From contig NZ_AP028156.1 in NCBI RefSeq assembly GCF_033096465.1, positions 3,428,501 through 3,492,500 on the forward strand: a DNA stretch of 64,000 nt. The letters are read 5' to 3'. The stretch comes from Blautia luti (GTDB lineage Bacteria; Bacillota; Clostridia; Lachnospirales; Lachnospiraceae). The position numbers and the translations under genes were made by a program. Positions 24,404 through 33,731 of the stretch are shown here, piece by piece; the first letter of the stretch is position 1, and the number at the start of each line of letters is the position of its first letter. The notes below the pieces were generated by a model. The model worked only from the letters and a program-made list of their open reading frames with translations, made no database searches and was not told the DNA's origin.

Positions 24404-25459
24404 CTATTTCAAATATTGAGCAAAAATCGCCTCCAGTTCTTTATTTCCTTTCAAGAATTCATACTCTTCTTTGTTTTCAATTTCTGCAGCTAATGCACGA
24501 ACAAAATTATTTCCGACGCCTGAAAAAGATTTTCCCTGTACTGTATCCGCATATCTGTAATATAAAGGTGATTCCACCATCTTCCATGGCTTCTGTGACT
24601 CCATCAACACTTCTTTTATCAACTGAATACATTTTTCTACATCCTTTCGATACCCGGCAATCAATAGATGTGGTACTACTTTACCATAATCCCACAGACC
24701 AAATAACGATATCATATGTTCTGTGATTTCGGCAATCTCCTCTGCTTTACAATGATTTCCGGTTTCTTCTTCCATTTCTATCAACTTATACAGATAGTTT
24801 TGTATATTCGTAACTGTCTGCATCAGTTTTCCCTCTAAAAAGAACGCTGCAATATCTGTCCCTTCCTGGTGTGCTAGTACATTCGTTTTCATAATTGTGG
24901 CATCTATCACAGTATCTGGAATTTTATCCAAAAAGATATTTGCTTCTTTATATTTTTCCATTTGTATATATTTCGCTGCAAGCATAAAAATACTGGAAAT
25001 CCTTACCTTTTCATTCGGACTTTCAGCAGTTCGTTCCAGCCATTCAACAATCACATTATTGCATTCCAACTTTTTCTCATCATCGACATCGGATAAAGTT
25101 AACGCCGCATTTAAAACAGTAGCAATTGAATAAATCAACGAATCACAATGAGGATATTCCTTTATTTTATTTTTTCCCATCTCAAAAGCTTTTATAAAGC
25201 TATCCAATGAAACTTCCGAAAGCTCATTCACAAATTGTCCAATCTCTTTTTCTGTCAATTCTTCACGAAATGAAAATAATTCATTCATATCAATTTTTAA
25301 TAATCGAGCAATTGCCGGAAGTAATGATATATCTGGATATGTGTTTCCTTTTTCCCATTTATTTACCGCAGGAGTAGAAACGTCCAAATAATCCGCCACC
25401 TGTTCTTGTGTTAATCCCGCAGTTTTCCGATAGTTTTTTATCTTCTCACCAATTTGCAT
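24404..25459 (-). CDS. Xre-type regulator with helical-repeat C-terminus
   Basis: A 351-residue protein. N-terminal HTH_3 (residues 1-60: IKNYRKTAGLTQEQVADYLD, PAVNKWEKGNTYPD) then about 280 residues of paired helices resembling TPR-type repeats, as in peptide-responsive regulators (Rgg/PlcR-like architecture). The C-terminal part may sense a peptide or protein (inference). Confidence 0.85.
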   Translation of the reverse strand: MQIGEKIKNYRKTAGLTQEQVADYLDVSTPAVNKWEKGNTYPDISLLPAIARLLKIDMNELFSFREELTEKEIGQFVNELSEVSLDSFIKAFEMGKNKIKEYPHCDSLIYSIATVLNAALTLSDVDDEKKLECNNVIVEWLERTAESPNEKVRISSIFMLAAKYIQMEKYKEANIFLDKIPDTVIDATIMKTNVLAHQEGTDIAAFFLEGKLMQTVTNIQNYLYKLIEMEEETGNHCKAEEIAEITEHMISLFGLWDYGKVVPHLLIAGYRKDVEKCIQLIKEVLMESQKPWKMVESPLYYRYADTVQGKSFSGVGNNFVRALAAEIENKEEYEFLKGNKELEAIFAQYLK

Positions 25460-25621
25460 TGTTCCTACCTCCTGTTTATATTCTCATTATAGTATTTCTA
25501 ATATGTGTTTACAATTGAGCCTTCGTTTAATTATGGCTTCGATTTCTTAACTACCGGTTAAAATCTGCGAGAAAAATGCTCTATTTTATAATTCTACAAA
25601 TCAAAATATCCTTAAATTTAA

Positions 25622-26209
25622 TTAATTCAAGAATACGTGCATCAGTACTCCAATTAAGAAGCAAATCATCGCTGTAACACCCGCACTGATAATAACCTTT
25701 AATATATTTTGATAAGGACGTTTTCCCACTTCAACTGCCTTATGAAGTTCATCCAATTTTTTTCCCTCCGTAAATGCAACAATTTCCTTATAGGTTTGTA
25801 TATCATTTTTCTTTTTTAGTTTTTCAACCTTTAACGCCCAGTACATTGTAATAATAAATAAAATCCCAAACGGAATATACGCATACCTTCCGATCCACAT
25901 AAACAAAGGTACTGCCGATATAATCAACACGGCCAAATGAACTGTATAGATGGAACCATAATAATTAAACTTTTTAATTTCTTGCTCGCTAATAATTTCT
26001 TTCATTTTCTCTATATCTCCTTTAATTAATTGATCGAGAGATACATTAAACAATGAACTAAGAAGTAACAAGCTATGAATATCAGGATAACTCTTTTCGT
26101 TTTCCCAATTAGAAATTGTCTGTCTTGTTACATATACCTTTTCTGCCAATTCCTCCTGTGATAGATGAAGCTCTGTTCGGTATTTTTTTATCTGTATACT
26201 CAGCTCCAT
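25622..26209 (-). CDS. Xre-type regulator with membrane anchor
   Basis: About 195 residues: helix-turn-helix at residues 1-60 (IKKYRTELHLSQEELAEKVY, QTISNWENEKSYPD), a linker and three hydrophobic helices (VHLAVLIISAVPLFMWIG, IPFGILFIITMYWAL, VIISAGVTAMICFLIGVL). This HTH-plus-membrane layout is common in Firmicutes and suggests membrane-linked regulation. GGGAGG lies upstream of 26209. Confidence 0.85.
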   Translation of the reverse strand: MELSIQIKKYRTELHLSQEELAEKVYVTRQTISNWENEKSYPDIHSLLLLSSLFNVSLDQLIKGDIEKMKEIISEQEIKKFNYYGSIYTVHLAVLIISAVPLFMWIGRYAYIPFGILFIITMYWALKVEKLKKKNDIQTYKEIVAFTEGKKLDELHKAVEVGKRPYQNILKVIISAGVTAMICFLIGVLMHVFLN

Positions 26210-26408
26210 ATAATTTCCTCCCTTCGCAAGTAATTTGTTCTCTTGATCTGAGCCAAGAATAATCATTTTTTCATTATCTGTCTATCAAAGATATTTTACT
26301 TAACGGAAAACACAATGTCAAAAGAGTTTTACACTACAACACTCATGCCTTTTCAGCAATTTTTATTATCATCTTTGTAAAGAGCAGCCTTTCGATCACC
26401 CTTTCTAC

Positions 26409-26783
26409 TCACATATATACCCTCTCTTTCAACACAATTTCTTCTGCACAGGCTTTGATGCTATTCATTAAACCAACCCATTTCATCTGATCCTGCATTT
26501 TCATTTGTTCCGTCACACCCTGTTTTTCCGCCATCTGCTTCAGCATAATTTTCACCTGTTCTCTGGCTTCCTGATCAACTCGATTCAAGTGTGCCGTCAG
26601 CTCCCCCGTCATCAATAAATACTGATATCGTGCCGGTCTATGCACTTTCAGAAACTGTTTTCGCAACATTCCGTATTTACCATATGTCAGTTCTTCCTCA
26701 TTCACTGCCAGATCCGGCAGGTAATAATCTCCATGCAATGTGTAGCTCAATCCATTACTTTCATCATAAATGTGCTTTTTCAT
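26409..26783 (-). CDS. tnpV: TnpV-like transposon protein
   Basis: About 124 residues matching TnpV of Tn4451-type mobilizable transposons: ESNGLSYTLHGDYYLPDLAV, YGKYGMLRKQFLKVHRPARY, LTAHLNRVDQEA. Its function is unknown. It follows the relaxase gene by 4 bp, as in Tn4451 relatives where tnpV and the MobV relaxase tnpZ are associated. The start at 26783 has GGAGAG upstream. Confidence 0.75.
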   Translation of the reverse strand: MKKHIYDESNGLSYTLHGDYYLPDLAVNEEELTYGKYGMLRKQFLKVHRPARYQYLLMTGELTAHLNRVDQEAREQVKIMLKQMAEKQGVTEQMKMQDQMKWVGLMNSIKACAEEIVLKERVYM

Positions 26784-26787
26784 CGTC

Positions 26788-28206
26788 TTATCTCTCCATT
26801 CCTCTATTTTTTGTTTTATTTTTCTTACGCTGTTGATTCTCCATTTCACTTTTACGGGCACCCCAAGCCAGTCTTTCGTGAATACTTCCTTTTGGCATTT
26901 GCTCCATTTGCCGTTTTTCTTCTAATGCTTTCTGCTCCTGTATATCCTGTTGTACTGCATTTTCTACAATATTTTCTCCAAGAACACGCACTACCCGATC
27001 ATATCTGTCGGAAACACCCTGCAATTGTTGCTTTTCCTCAGATAACTGCTGTTTTTCTTCACATACTGTATCTAGCTGTCTCTGCACTCGGTTATATGCC
27101 TGCTTTGTTTCCTGATATTTGTGTTTCCATTTTTCTACTTCTTTGGTAAGTTCTTTGACCTGAGCTGCCATTGCAGCAATTTTATTTTTCATCTGGGTGA
27201 ACAGTGGTTTTATCTTTTTATCCCGGTAAGTTGTTGCACGTTCTAATGTCCCAGCTTCCGGTAGAATTGCTTTCACTGTCCCATATTCCTTTATTTCCTT
27301 ACTGACATTATCCATAACAGGCTGCAACCGTTCTCTGCGTTCTTCCAGGCTGTGCAGATCTTTCTCAGCTTTTTCCGCACGCTTTTCAGCCTCCTCTTTA
27401 TCTTTAACTGCCTGCTCCTCATCATCTTTTAAAAGCTGGATATCAGCTCTTACTTCCGCAATCTGTGCAATCAGTCCTTCATTCTCAGCAGTGAGATATT
27501 CTTTTTCCTGTTCCAGTGTCTGTACTTCCTTTTTACGCTCTTTCTTCTTAAAATTATAAACATCAAGATGCTCCTCATGTGTCCCTTTCTGCTCCCATTC
27601 AATTCCATGCTGTCGTGCAACCTCTGCAAGCACTTCTTTTTCATGGTTGATCCACTGATTCAACTCTGTATCGTGTTTGTTCCCGCCTTGAAATCCCAGG
27701 CTTTTTAATGCCTGCTTCAGTGAAACCCTGGTATCCATTCCTTTCCCTTTCCAGCCAGTTACATAAGGAACAAAATCAATATGCAGATGCGGTGTAGCTT
27801 CATCCTGGTGCAGATAACAGCTAAATACATGAAGTGTTGGATTTCGTTGCTGAAAATTCTTTACATACTCATCCAGTACTTTTACCGCCAGGTCTCCTTC
27901 TGTCGTTCCCACAGACATATCTTCTCGATTTCCAATCTGGAAAATCACTTCGTGGAACAGCTTTTCCTGCTTTCCCTGACGAATTTTTTCATAGTAATTT
28001 GTAATCTGCCGATCCTTTCTTTTTCCCACATTGTACCGTTCCACAGAATCATCAAACAACTCTTTATATACTTCTTTCAGGTTTTCATTCTGGTAACAGA
28101 TATTCAGATGTACTCTGTCCGGGTCTACATTTTCAGCTATAAAATCCCGTCTGTTATGGGCCAGCGATCCAGTTCCTATCATGCCGCTAATCGTTCTTCT
28201 CATCAT
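26788..28206 (-). CDS. MobV-family relaxase (Pre/Mob)
   Basis: A 472-residue relaxase. The N-terminal MobV domain runs to about residue 190 with GSLAHNRRDF, the HUH-type metal motif in HLHIDFVPYV and AEVARQHGIEWE. It is followed by a long coiled coil (residues ~200-400) and a short basic tail. The enzyme nicks oriT in trans for plasmid or transposon mobilization. The start at 28206 follows GGTGAGGAG. The hairpin cluster directly upstream (28236-28334) is the likely oriT. Confidence 0.92.
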   Translation of the reverse strand: MMRRTISGMIGTGSLAHNRRDFIAENVDPDRVHLNICYQNENLKEVYKELFDDSVERYNVGKRKDRQITNYYEKIRQGKQEKLFHEVIFQIGNREDMSVGTTEGDLAVKVLDEYVKNFQQRNPTLHVFSCYLHQDEATPHLHIDFVPYVTGWKGKGMDTRVSLKQALKSLGFQGGNKHDTELNQWINHEKEVLAEVARQHGIEWEQKGTHEEHLDVYNFKKKERKKEVQTLEQEKEYLTAENEGLIAQIAEVRADIQLLKDDEEQAVKDKEEAEKRAEKAEKDLHSLEERRERLQPVMDNVSKEIKEYGTVKAILPEAGTLERATTYRDKKIKPLFTQMKNKIAAMAAQVKELTKEVEKWKHKYQETKQAYNRVQRQLDTVCEEKQQLSEEKQQLQGVSDRYDRVVRVLGENIVENAVQQDIQEQKALEEKRQMEQMPKGSIHERLAWGARKSEMENQQRKKNKTKNRGMER

Positions 28207-28235
28207 TATGCTCCTCACCTCTCCTTCTAAAAAGA

Positions 28236-28334
28236 GTGCCAGATATGGCACATAATTTGTATTTCCGCCAATTATGGCGATTATAAGAAATCTTCGCCGG
28301 ATACGGCGGTTTTGTTACTTTTGTCAAAAGTAAC
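28236..28334. other. Candidate oriT: four consecutive inverted repeats
   Basis: GTGCCA-gata-TGGCAC (28236-28251), CGCCA-atta-TGGCG (28266-28279), CGCCG-gata-CGGCG (28295-28308) and GTTACTTTTG-t-CAAAAGTAAC (28314-28334), all just upstream of the relaxase. Closely spaced dyads beside a mob gene are typical of MobV origins of transfer. Confidence 0.55.
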
Positions 28335-28635
28335 GCAAAAGCACTTTCGACAGCCGTACCGTCCATCAAAAGTACCCTTGCGCCCTACCGGAGGACGTCT
28401 GTTCTGCACCGACTGAAGCGGAGCGGAGACCATTATTCCTTCCGTTGGTCGGATTACTTCTGCGTTACTCACTTAACTAATCTATTACTGTATTCTTGCC
28501 CGGATATATTCTAGGTCATCACAATACGGTGTTCCTACAAGATACCATTGTCTTGCCTTCGGCTATATCCTTCCCACTACCGGGTGGATTCGGGACTTTA
28601 ACCCGTTAGAAACGTGCGCCGCTAGGCGCACATGA
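28335..28635. other. Non-coding stretch upstream of oriT
   Basis: No gene. Contains short GC-rich dyads (GACCGACTG and CGTTGGTCGG near 28412-28452) that may be part of the transfer origin. Minus-strand frames across it have no ribosome binding site. Confidence 0.4.
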
Positions 28636-28684
28636 AAAAAAGGCCTTACCAAATTGATTTCACTCAATTCAGTAAGACCTTTTT
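28636..28684. terminator. Bidirectional terminator
   Basis: AAAAAGGCCTTAC pairs with GTAAGACCTTTTT, interior TTGA/TCAA also paired, A tract on one side and T tract on the other. Confidence 0.7.
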
Positions 28685-28748
28685 GTTGGTTTCACACATA
28701 TTACCTGATAACCACAAGATTCCGGATAAATAATGCCAAAATCTCTTG

Positions 28749-28767
28749 TGTTATCATTTTGTTATCA
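28749..28767 (+). repeat. Arm-type direct repeats, right end of unit 1
   Basis: TGTTATCA twice (28749-28756 and 28760-28767), the same octamer and orientation as at 22293-22325. Confidence 0.65.
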
Positions 28768-28785
28768 AATAGAACTTTATCTACT

Positions 28786-28838
28786 CGGAAACGCCCTGTT
28801 TATAAGGCTTTCCAGAAATTTTTAATTATTCAAACTCT
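28786..28838. repeat. Attachment site 2 between the two units
   Basis: A 30-bp block (28786-28815) matches 45730-45759 at 27 positions and forms a hairpin. The core variant ATTCAAACTCT (28828-28838) follows after 12 bp. On the minus strand the site reads like a guaA tail (codons V-E-F-E-stop). Confidence 0.7.
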
Positions 28839-28941
28839 ACTCCGTTCTCTGTAACATGGTGTAAAATTGGTTCGGTACAGACGTCAGATTTACTACTATT
28901 TTTAATTTTTTTCTATTCTGCATCTCGTTTCAGAACTTTTT

Positions 28942-28978
28942 AGAACCAATCCAGAACCACGGTACTGTTATAGAACCA
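28942..28978 (+). repeat. Arm-type direct repeats, left end of unit 2
   Basis: AGAACCA at 28942-28948, 28953-28959 and 28972-28978, same orientation. The same heptamer occurs three times at the right end of the unit (45668-45711). Confidence 0.7.
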
Positions 28979-28986
28979 AAGTATTT

Positions 28987-29481
28987 TTAGTCTTTCAATC
29001 TGCTTAACAGCATCTGATAATGCCGCTGTCCGATATGCCGTCCGGCACGTTGCAGACCATCTACACATTCTCTGACCTCATCCGAAGTCAGTTCGTGTTC
29101 CTCATAAGCAGCCATAAGAATCCCTATCGTCCCCATGATTCTAAGCCCCATCTGTGCTGATACGTTTCTTCCCTTTGCTTCATCCATCAATAGCAGATCT
29201 GCTTTTAATTCATCTGTCAGAACAATCGCTTCACTCTCGCCCTGATCAAGACCTGTTGCTCTTTTTAATATACTGGCGGATTCTGGATTGTTTACAGGCT
29301 TCACTACGATAAATTTCGTCTGTTTAATCTGATTCGCTTCAAGCTGAAAACGTTCATCGGCTGTCAGCTCATCAAATACTGCCTGCGGAATCAGAACATC
29401 TCCAAACAGCTTTTCCAGCAAATCTATACGATTGATTTTAAGAAGTGATATCAGCGGTGTTGTATCAGAGACAACAATCAT
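28987..29481 (-). CDS. DUF3368 PIN-domain toxin
   Basis: A 164-residue PIN-domain protein of the DUF3368 family: VVSDTTPLISLLKINRID, then LDQGESEAIVLTDEL, LLMDEAKGR. The acidic active-site residues (Asp in SDTTP, Glu in ESEA, Asp in MDEAKGR) are present, fitting an RNase. It overlaps the UPF0175 gene by 4 bp, a standard toxin-antitoxin pairing. Confidence 0.9.
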   Translation of the reverse strand: MIVVSDTTPLISLLKINRIDLLEKLFGDVLIPQAVFDELTADERFQLEANQIKQTKFIVVKPVNNPESASILKRATGLDQGESEAIVLTDELKADLLLMDEAKGRNVSAQMGLRIMGTIGILMAAYEEHELTSDEVRECVDGLQRAGRHIGQRHYQMLLSRLKD

Positions 29482-29768
29482 ACCGCAGCCTCCTTCTTTT
29501 TGAGTTCTCTGAAAGTATTCAGTTCATCATCCAGATCATCCATCGTCATATCAAAATAGGAATATCCCAGCTTATCATACAAATCAATCAACTCTGATTT
29601 TCTGATTCCCAGAATTTCAGCCGCACGACCATGAGATATCGTCTGATTCAGTATATATGGATACAGCAACAGTGCATTTCGGGTAAGCTCTGTTTCTGGA
29701 TTCATAGTTACCAGATATTTTGACATTCCTACCGGAACTTTAATAGTTACAGATTCTGTTGTTACCAT
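29478..29768 (-). CDS. UPF0175 family antitoxin
   Basis: Ninety-six residues: VTIKVPVGMSKYLVTMNPE, RNALLLYPYILNQTISHGRAAEILGIRKSELIDLY, the UPF0175 ribbon-helix-helix/HTH type. It should neutralise and co-regulate the PIN toxin encoded directly downstream. The pair probably stabilises the element near its left end. Confidence 0.9.
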   Translation of the reverse strand: MVTTESVTIKVPVGMSKYLVTMNPETELTRNALLLYPYILNQTISHGRAAEILGIRKSELIDLYDKLGYSYFDMTMDDLDDELNTFRELKKKEAAV

Positions 29769-29839
29769 AATATCACATCCTTTCTGTTAGAAATCCATGT
29801 TCGTCTTCTTTCCTATATTATATCCATTATTTGAATTTT

Positions 29840-30307
29840 CTACAACTGATTTTTTATCTGCTCCACTGTGCCATTTTTACTAGCAATATCTTCCCTGAGA
29901 ATCTCACAATACTCCTGAATCTCCTGCTGTTCTTTCCAGTGTCTATTATCGGAATCCGGCTTCTTATCAAATAAATAAGCAGCTCCGTTCAGAATATCCA
30001 CCATTGTGATCATAAACGCCAGATAATCTTCTTTCAACTCCTTGTAACTTTCCCCAGACATGGAGAAATCACCGGACAGAATCTGCTCGGTGATCTCTTT
30101 CATAACAATCTGTGTTTCTCGTAATTCTTCTACAAGGTACTGTATCCGTTGCTTTGTTCCCACCACAACAATATTGGAATAGATACAGCTTCTTGCAATA
30201 AAATCTTTCTTATACAACCCACTGGCTTTTACTCGTTCTTCAATCATCGCTCTTTCCCATTGCGTAGGACGAAACGCTATTGTTGGATTGCTGTGTTGCC
30301 CTGGCAT
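29840..30307 (-). CDS. MobC-like mobilization accessory protein
   Basis: A 155-residue protein with the N-terminal pattern PTIAFRPTQWERAMIEERVKASGL and KKDFIARSCIYS, as in MobC relaxosome accessory proteins that bind oriT through a ribbon-helix-helix domain. The helical C-terminus is typical. It is separated by 18 bp from the integrase upstream. No full relaxase is found in this unit except the tiny HUH-like protein at 45149, so it may serve an external relaxase. Confidence 0.75.
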   Translation of the reverse strand: MPGQHSNPTIAFRPTQWERAMIEERVKASGLYKKDFIARSCIYSNIVVVGTKQRIQYLVEELRETQIVMKEITEQILSGDFSMSGESYKELKEDYLAFMITMVDILNGAAYLFDKKPDSDNRHWKEQQEIQEYCEILREDIASKNGTVEQIKNQL

Positions 30308-30325
30308 ATTTTTCGGCTCCTTCCA

Positions 30326-31396
30326 TTAATTTTCATCCGCTTCCGCTAACTTCTCCAACTGATCTGCCAGCTTTCGTGACTGATCTGGATACAAATGAGA
30401 GTATGTAGACAACGTTGTCTGAATCTTTTCATGTCCCAGTCTGTCCGCTACCAGATTAGGCTGTGCCCCAAGTTTGGAAATCAGTAAGCTGGCATGAGAG
30501 TGTCTCAGATCATGTAATCGGATTCTTTTTACCCCTGATAACTCAACACCTCTCTGTATTTCATGTTCCCAGTATGCTTTTGTCGTGTTCTGGAACAGTC
30601 TGTCCTTTGCCATGAGTCCGTACAGCCTACCTGTGTACTCCTTTAGCTCTGTTACCATAAAATCCGGTAATGTGATGGTTCTCTTTCCTTTTTTTGTCTT
30701 CGGATCAGTAATCACATCTCTGTTCCCGATTCTCTGATAGGACTTAGTTATCCTGAGCGTTTTTTCTTCTTCGTTAAAATCTTCTAATGTAAGAGCCAGC
30801 AGTTCACCAATTCGGCATCCTGTCCAGTATAAAATCATAAAACCACAATGAGAAGTTGGCTTATCTTCCATACAGGAAATAAACTGCTCAAATTCATCCT
30901 GTGTCCAGAAATTCATCTCATCTGCTTTACTTTTTCCAATGGTTCCTGCCTGACGGCATGGATTTCTCGGAAGATCATAATACTTTACAGCATAGTTAAA
31001 AATGCAGGAGAGCTGATTGTTCACAGTACGCAAATATGTCTGAGAATACCCTTTCTTCAGTAACGTGTTCTGCCACTCTCGGATATCTGCTGCTGATATC
31101 TCTGAGATGTTCCGATTTCCAAAGTAGGGTAAAATTTTTAACTCTACAATGTAATCTTTGCTTCTCATGGTGTTCTCACGCAGACGTTCCTTCATGTCAT
31201 TTCTGTATATCTCCCAGAAAGCCTTGAAATCCATGTTCAGATTATGAGCCTGTTGCATTGTAAACTGATTCACCCATGCTACTGCTTCTCTCTTTGTCTT
31301 AAAGTTACGTTTGTGTTTCTTCACGCTTTTCCCTGTCCAATCCTTGTAGTAGAACTGAACATCCCATAAGCCTTTCTCGTTCTGTTTTACTGTCAA
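30326..31396 (-). CDS. int: Tyrosine recombinase, element integrase
   Basis: A 356-residue tyrosine integrase. Arm-binding N-terminal AP2-like domain (KGLWDVQFYYKDWTGKSVKKH), SAM-like core-binding domain (about 60-160) and catalytic domain with Arg in TGCRIGELLAL, His-x-x-Arg in LHDLRHSHAS, His in LGHEKIQTT and the nucleophile Tyr in STYSHLYP. It is 1.5 kb from the left attachment core. Integration at the guaA 3' end is inferred from the repeats. Confidence 0.95.
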   Translation of the reverse strand: MTVKQNEKGLWDVQFYYKDWTGKSVKKHKRNFKTKREAVAWVNQFTMQQAHNLNMDFKAFWEIYRNDMKERLRENTMRSKDYIVELKILPYFGNRNISEISAADIREWQNTLLKKGYSQTYLRTVNNQLSCIFNYAVKYYDLPRNPCRQAGTIGKSKADEMNFWTQDEFEQFISCMEDKPTSHCGFMILYWTGCRIGELLALTLEDFNEEEKTLRITKSYQRIGNRDVITDPKTKKGKRTITLPDFMVTELKEYTGRLYGLMAKDRLFQNTTKAYWEHEIQRGVELSGVKRIRLHDLRHSHASLLISKLGAQPNLVADRLGHEKIQTTLSTYSHLYPDQSRKLADQLEKLAEADEN

Positions 31397-31451
31397 TTAT
31401 ATTGCTCCTTTCTTTCCCAGAGACCTTTACAGTCTCTGGGATGCTTGCTGA

Positions 31452-31640
31452 CTACGCTTCTTTCTCTGATAGTCCATAGCAACGTTCCTCCAGATATTTC
31501 TTTGGAATCTTTCCTGCAATTGTAATGAAACCTTTCTGCTTGAGTTCTTCGTTCAGCTTTCTTATAAGCGTGTAACTCTTGCTTTTGCTGATTTGTAAAA
31601 CCTGTTCTACTTCATCTACACCGTAATACATGCTCTGCAT
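31452..31640 (-). CDS. Small excisionase-like winged-helix protein
   Basis: Sixty-two residues: YYGVDEVEQVLQISKSKSYTLIRKLNEELKQ, GKIPKKYLEERCYG. Similar to the proteins at 21380 and 21525. Its place between integrase and replication-type gene fits a recombination-directionality factor (inference). Confidence 0.75.
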   Translation of the reverse strand: MQSMYYGVDEVEQVLQISKSKSYTLIRKLNEELKQKGFITIAGKIPKKYLEERCYGLSEKEA

Positions 31641-31676
31641 ATCAATCTCTCCTTCTCTGATTCTGTTTGATCTTAC

Positions 31677-33731
31677 TTATAAATTGGCTACTTGATTTAA
31701 TTTCATCTTGTCGATAACAACATATCTATATTTTCCGATTTTCTTGGCATATCGGTGGGTTTTTCCTTCATCACAAGGCATCGCGATTTCTTTGTCACAT
31801 AAGTCTTTTGCGAGCCTTGCTGCTGTAACTTCAACCCTTTTTATGCCATTTTCTGCTTCATATTCGTTCTTCATTGTCAGAATGTCTCCTTGTCTTATAT
31901 ACCATTTTTCAGCATCTTCTAAAATATAATGTCTTGCATCGTCAATCTGTGCATTTCTAGGTACAACTGGAAATTTGTTTTCTGTTATTTTTGTGATAAT
32001 TGCCTGACAAAGTGTTACGATTGGAGATTTCTCAATAAGGACTCTGTCATTGTAGTGTATTGCTTCCTGTATATAGGTATTAAACCTTATCATCAGCTGT
32101 TCTGCCTGATCAAAATCCAGCTGATTTGTTTCGATTGCATACTTTTTAAACACTAACTCTGCTACTACCATTAATTGTGCATAGTATTCACCATACCTCG
32201 GATTGGAAAATAACCCCTTACACTGACTTCGTAGTTCTTTCCCTCGCGTTTTTAGAAACGGAATTATATCTCGATATCGTTGTGATAAGTAGTTAATATA
32301 GCCAACCAGGAATGTTGTCAGAGCAGTTTTCTGCTCTTGTAATTCTGTCAGACGGTCTACATCTACCTCATCTCTTTTCAATGGAACAAACAAGCATCTG
32401 GCTAACGAGGATTCACATCCTGTTGTGTACTCACCAGTGATGACAGCTCCACCTTCAGCTTCATATTGTTCTCCATCAAATTTTTCATTCTGGAAATCAT
32501 AATTCCGCTTTACACCAGTGCCATCGCCAAATGCTCTTACTACAAGTTCAAGATTACTCTGCATAATATTGCGCTCACGGAGTTCCTCTGTTGGGGCAAG
32601 ATCATCAACCAACATTACTGCATCCTTATATTCTTTATATCCGGTTTCAAGTCCTGCTGCTCTTGCTTTTAAATTGTATTTTGGACTTTCAGTTCTCTCA
32701 AGCTGAGTCAGTATGAGAGACATACTGGTTTTATAGCTTCCTCGTGGTCCGTTTACAAAAAGTACAAATTTTGGAAGTATATCTGCCATTTTTAAAAGAC
32801 TGTAAGAAAAACTCATTACCGTATAGAGGCAGATTACCGGAGCAGTCCAGTTACCCGGTGTCAGTTCAGTCATTTTAAGGAACAAATGTATGTTTCCTTC
32901 CTGACCGCTCTCAATGTTTCTGAAGCATTGTCCGTATTCCGATACAATTTGATTCTCACTTACCGGAATGGTTCCACATGGAGTAAGATAGATCAACTTG
33001 TCATTAACCTTTATCCACCCTGGTTTCTTTTCTTTTTCGAGAATATTCTTGTGACCATATCGAGCAACAATGTTGTTCAAATATTTATAAATTGCATGTG
33101 AAGCTACGTTTTTTTCTCCTTTAGTCGCAAAACCGGGAATTGTTTCCTGAAGCCAATTAATACTGGTAAATTTTCCACTTGAAACAATTCTCTCAAGCAT
33201 TAGTCCACCTGTATAAACTTCACACTTGTACTCAATACGTGTCTTAACACTAATTGTCTGGATGATACGAACAACGCAATTCATAAGTTCCTTTCCTTTA
33301 TAGAACAACTTACCATCCTGCGTAGTCTGAAATTCCTCATCATTGTACTGAAACTCGGCGGGCAAGCTACCTACATGCACAATATTAACGTATGGATTCA
33401 TGCCATAAACAGATTTTATTGTTCTATCAACAAATCTCGATTGTAAATTTGTAAGTCCTGCTTGTTGTACCGGATTTGTTGTTTCTGTTGTTTTACTGCT
33501 TCGGATTTGTTCTGCAAGATACTGATATACTTTGGCATCTGGCATTGCATTACCAACCGTTGTTACCATCTCTCTTGCATTTGTACAGTCAGTGGTTTGT
33601 TCCATTAAGCCATTTCCCACTTCTGCATCCGAAATAGCTTTGTCAGTTACTATGGAACATATTTCTTTGGACTTGTTATCCGCTATGGTGCACATGTCTG
33701 TGATATTACACATTATTTTTTTCGGGTTCAT
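31677..33731 (-). CDS. Replication-type P-loop ATPase (DUF927-like)
   Basis: About 684 residues. Walker A variant FVNGPRGSYKTSMS near residue 320, Walker B AVMLVDDLAP, and an arginine-rich motif in ESSLARCLFVPL. This is the layout of DUF927-type helicases/primase-associated ATPases of phages and integrative elements. The long N-terminal part (residues 1-300) has no recognisable primase motif. The start at 33731 follows GGGAGGAG. It probably supports element replication after excision. Confidence 0.75.
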   Translation of the reverse strand: MNPKKIMCNITDMCTIADNKSKEICSIVTDKAISDAEVGNGLMEQTTDCTNAREMVTTVGNAMPDAKVYQYLAEQIRSSKTTETTNPVQQAGLTNLQSRFVDRTIKSVYGMNPYVNIVHVGSLPAEFQYNDEEFQTTQDGKLFYKGKELMNCVVRIIQTISVKTRIEYKCEVYTGGLMLERIVSSGKFTSINWLQETIPGFATKGEKNVASHAIYKYLNNIVARYGHKNILEKEKKPGWIKVNDKLIYLTPCGTIPVSENQIVSEYGQCFRNIESGQEGNIHLFLKMTELTPGNWTAPVICLYTVMSFSYSLLKMADILPKFVLFVNGPRGSYKTSMSLILTQLERTESPKYNLKARAAGLETGYKEYKDAVMLVDDLAPTEELRERNIMQSNLELVVRAFGDGTGVKRNYDFQNEKFDGEQYEAEGGAVITGEYTTGCESSLARCLFVPLKRDEVDVDRLTELQEQKTALTTFLVGYINYLSQRYRDIIPFLKTRGKELRSQCKGLFSNPRYGEYYAQLMVVAELVFKKYAIETNQLDFDQAEQLMIRFNTYIQEAIHYNDRVLIEKSPIVTLCQAIITKITENKFPVVPRNAQIDDARHYILEDAEKWYIRQGDILTMKNEYEAENGIKRVEVTAARLAKDLCDKEIAMPCDEGKTHRYAKKIGKYRYVVIDKMKLNQVANL

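Noticed and set aside
26591..28230. Plus-strand ORFs of 80-170 codons opposite mobV and tnpV
   Set aside because: Cys/Phe/Leu-rich shadows of the coiled-coil relaxase gene; no ribosome binding sites.
28187..28472. Minus-strand ORFs over the candidate oriT
   Set aside because: They cross the stacked palindromes and have no plausible ribosome binding site.
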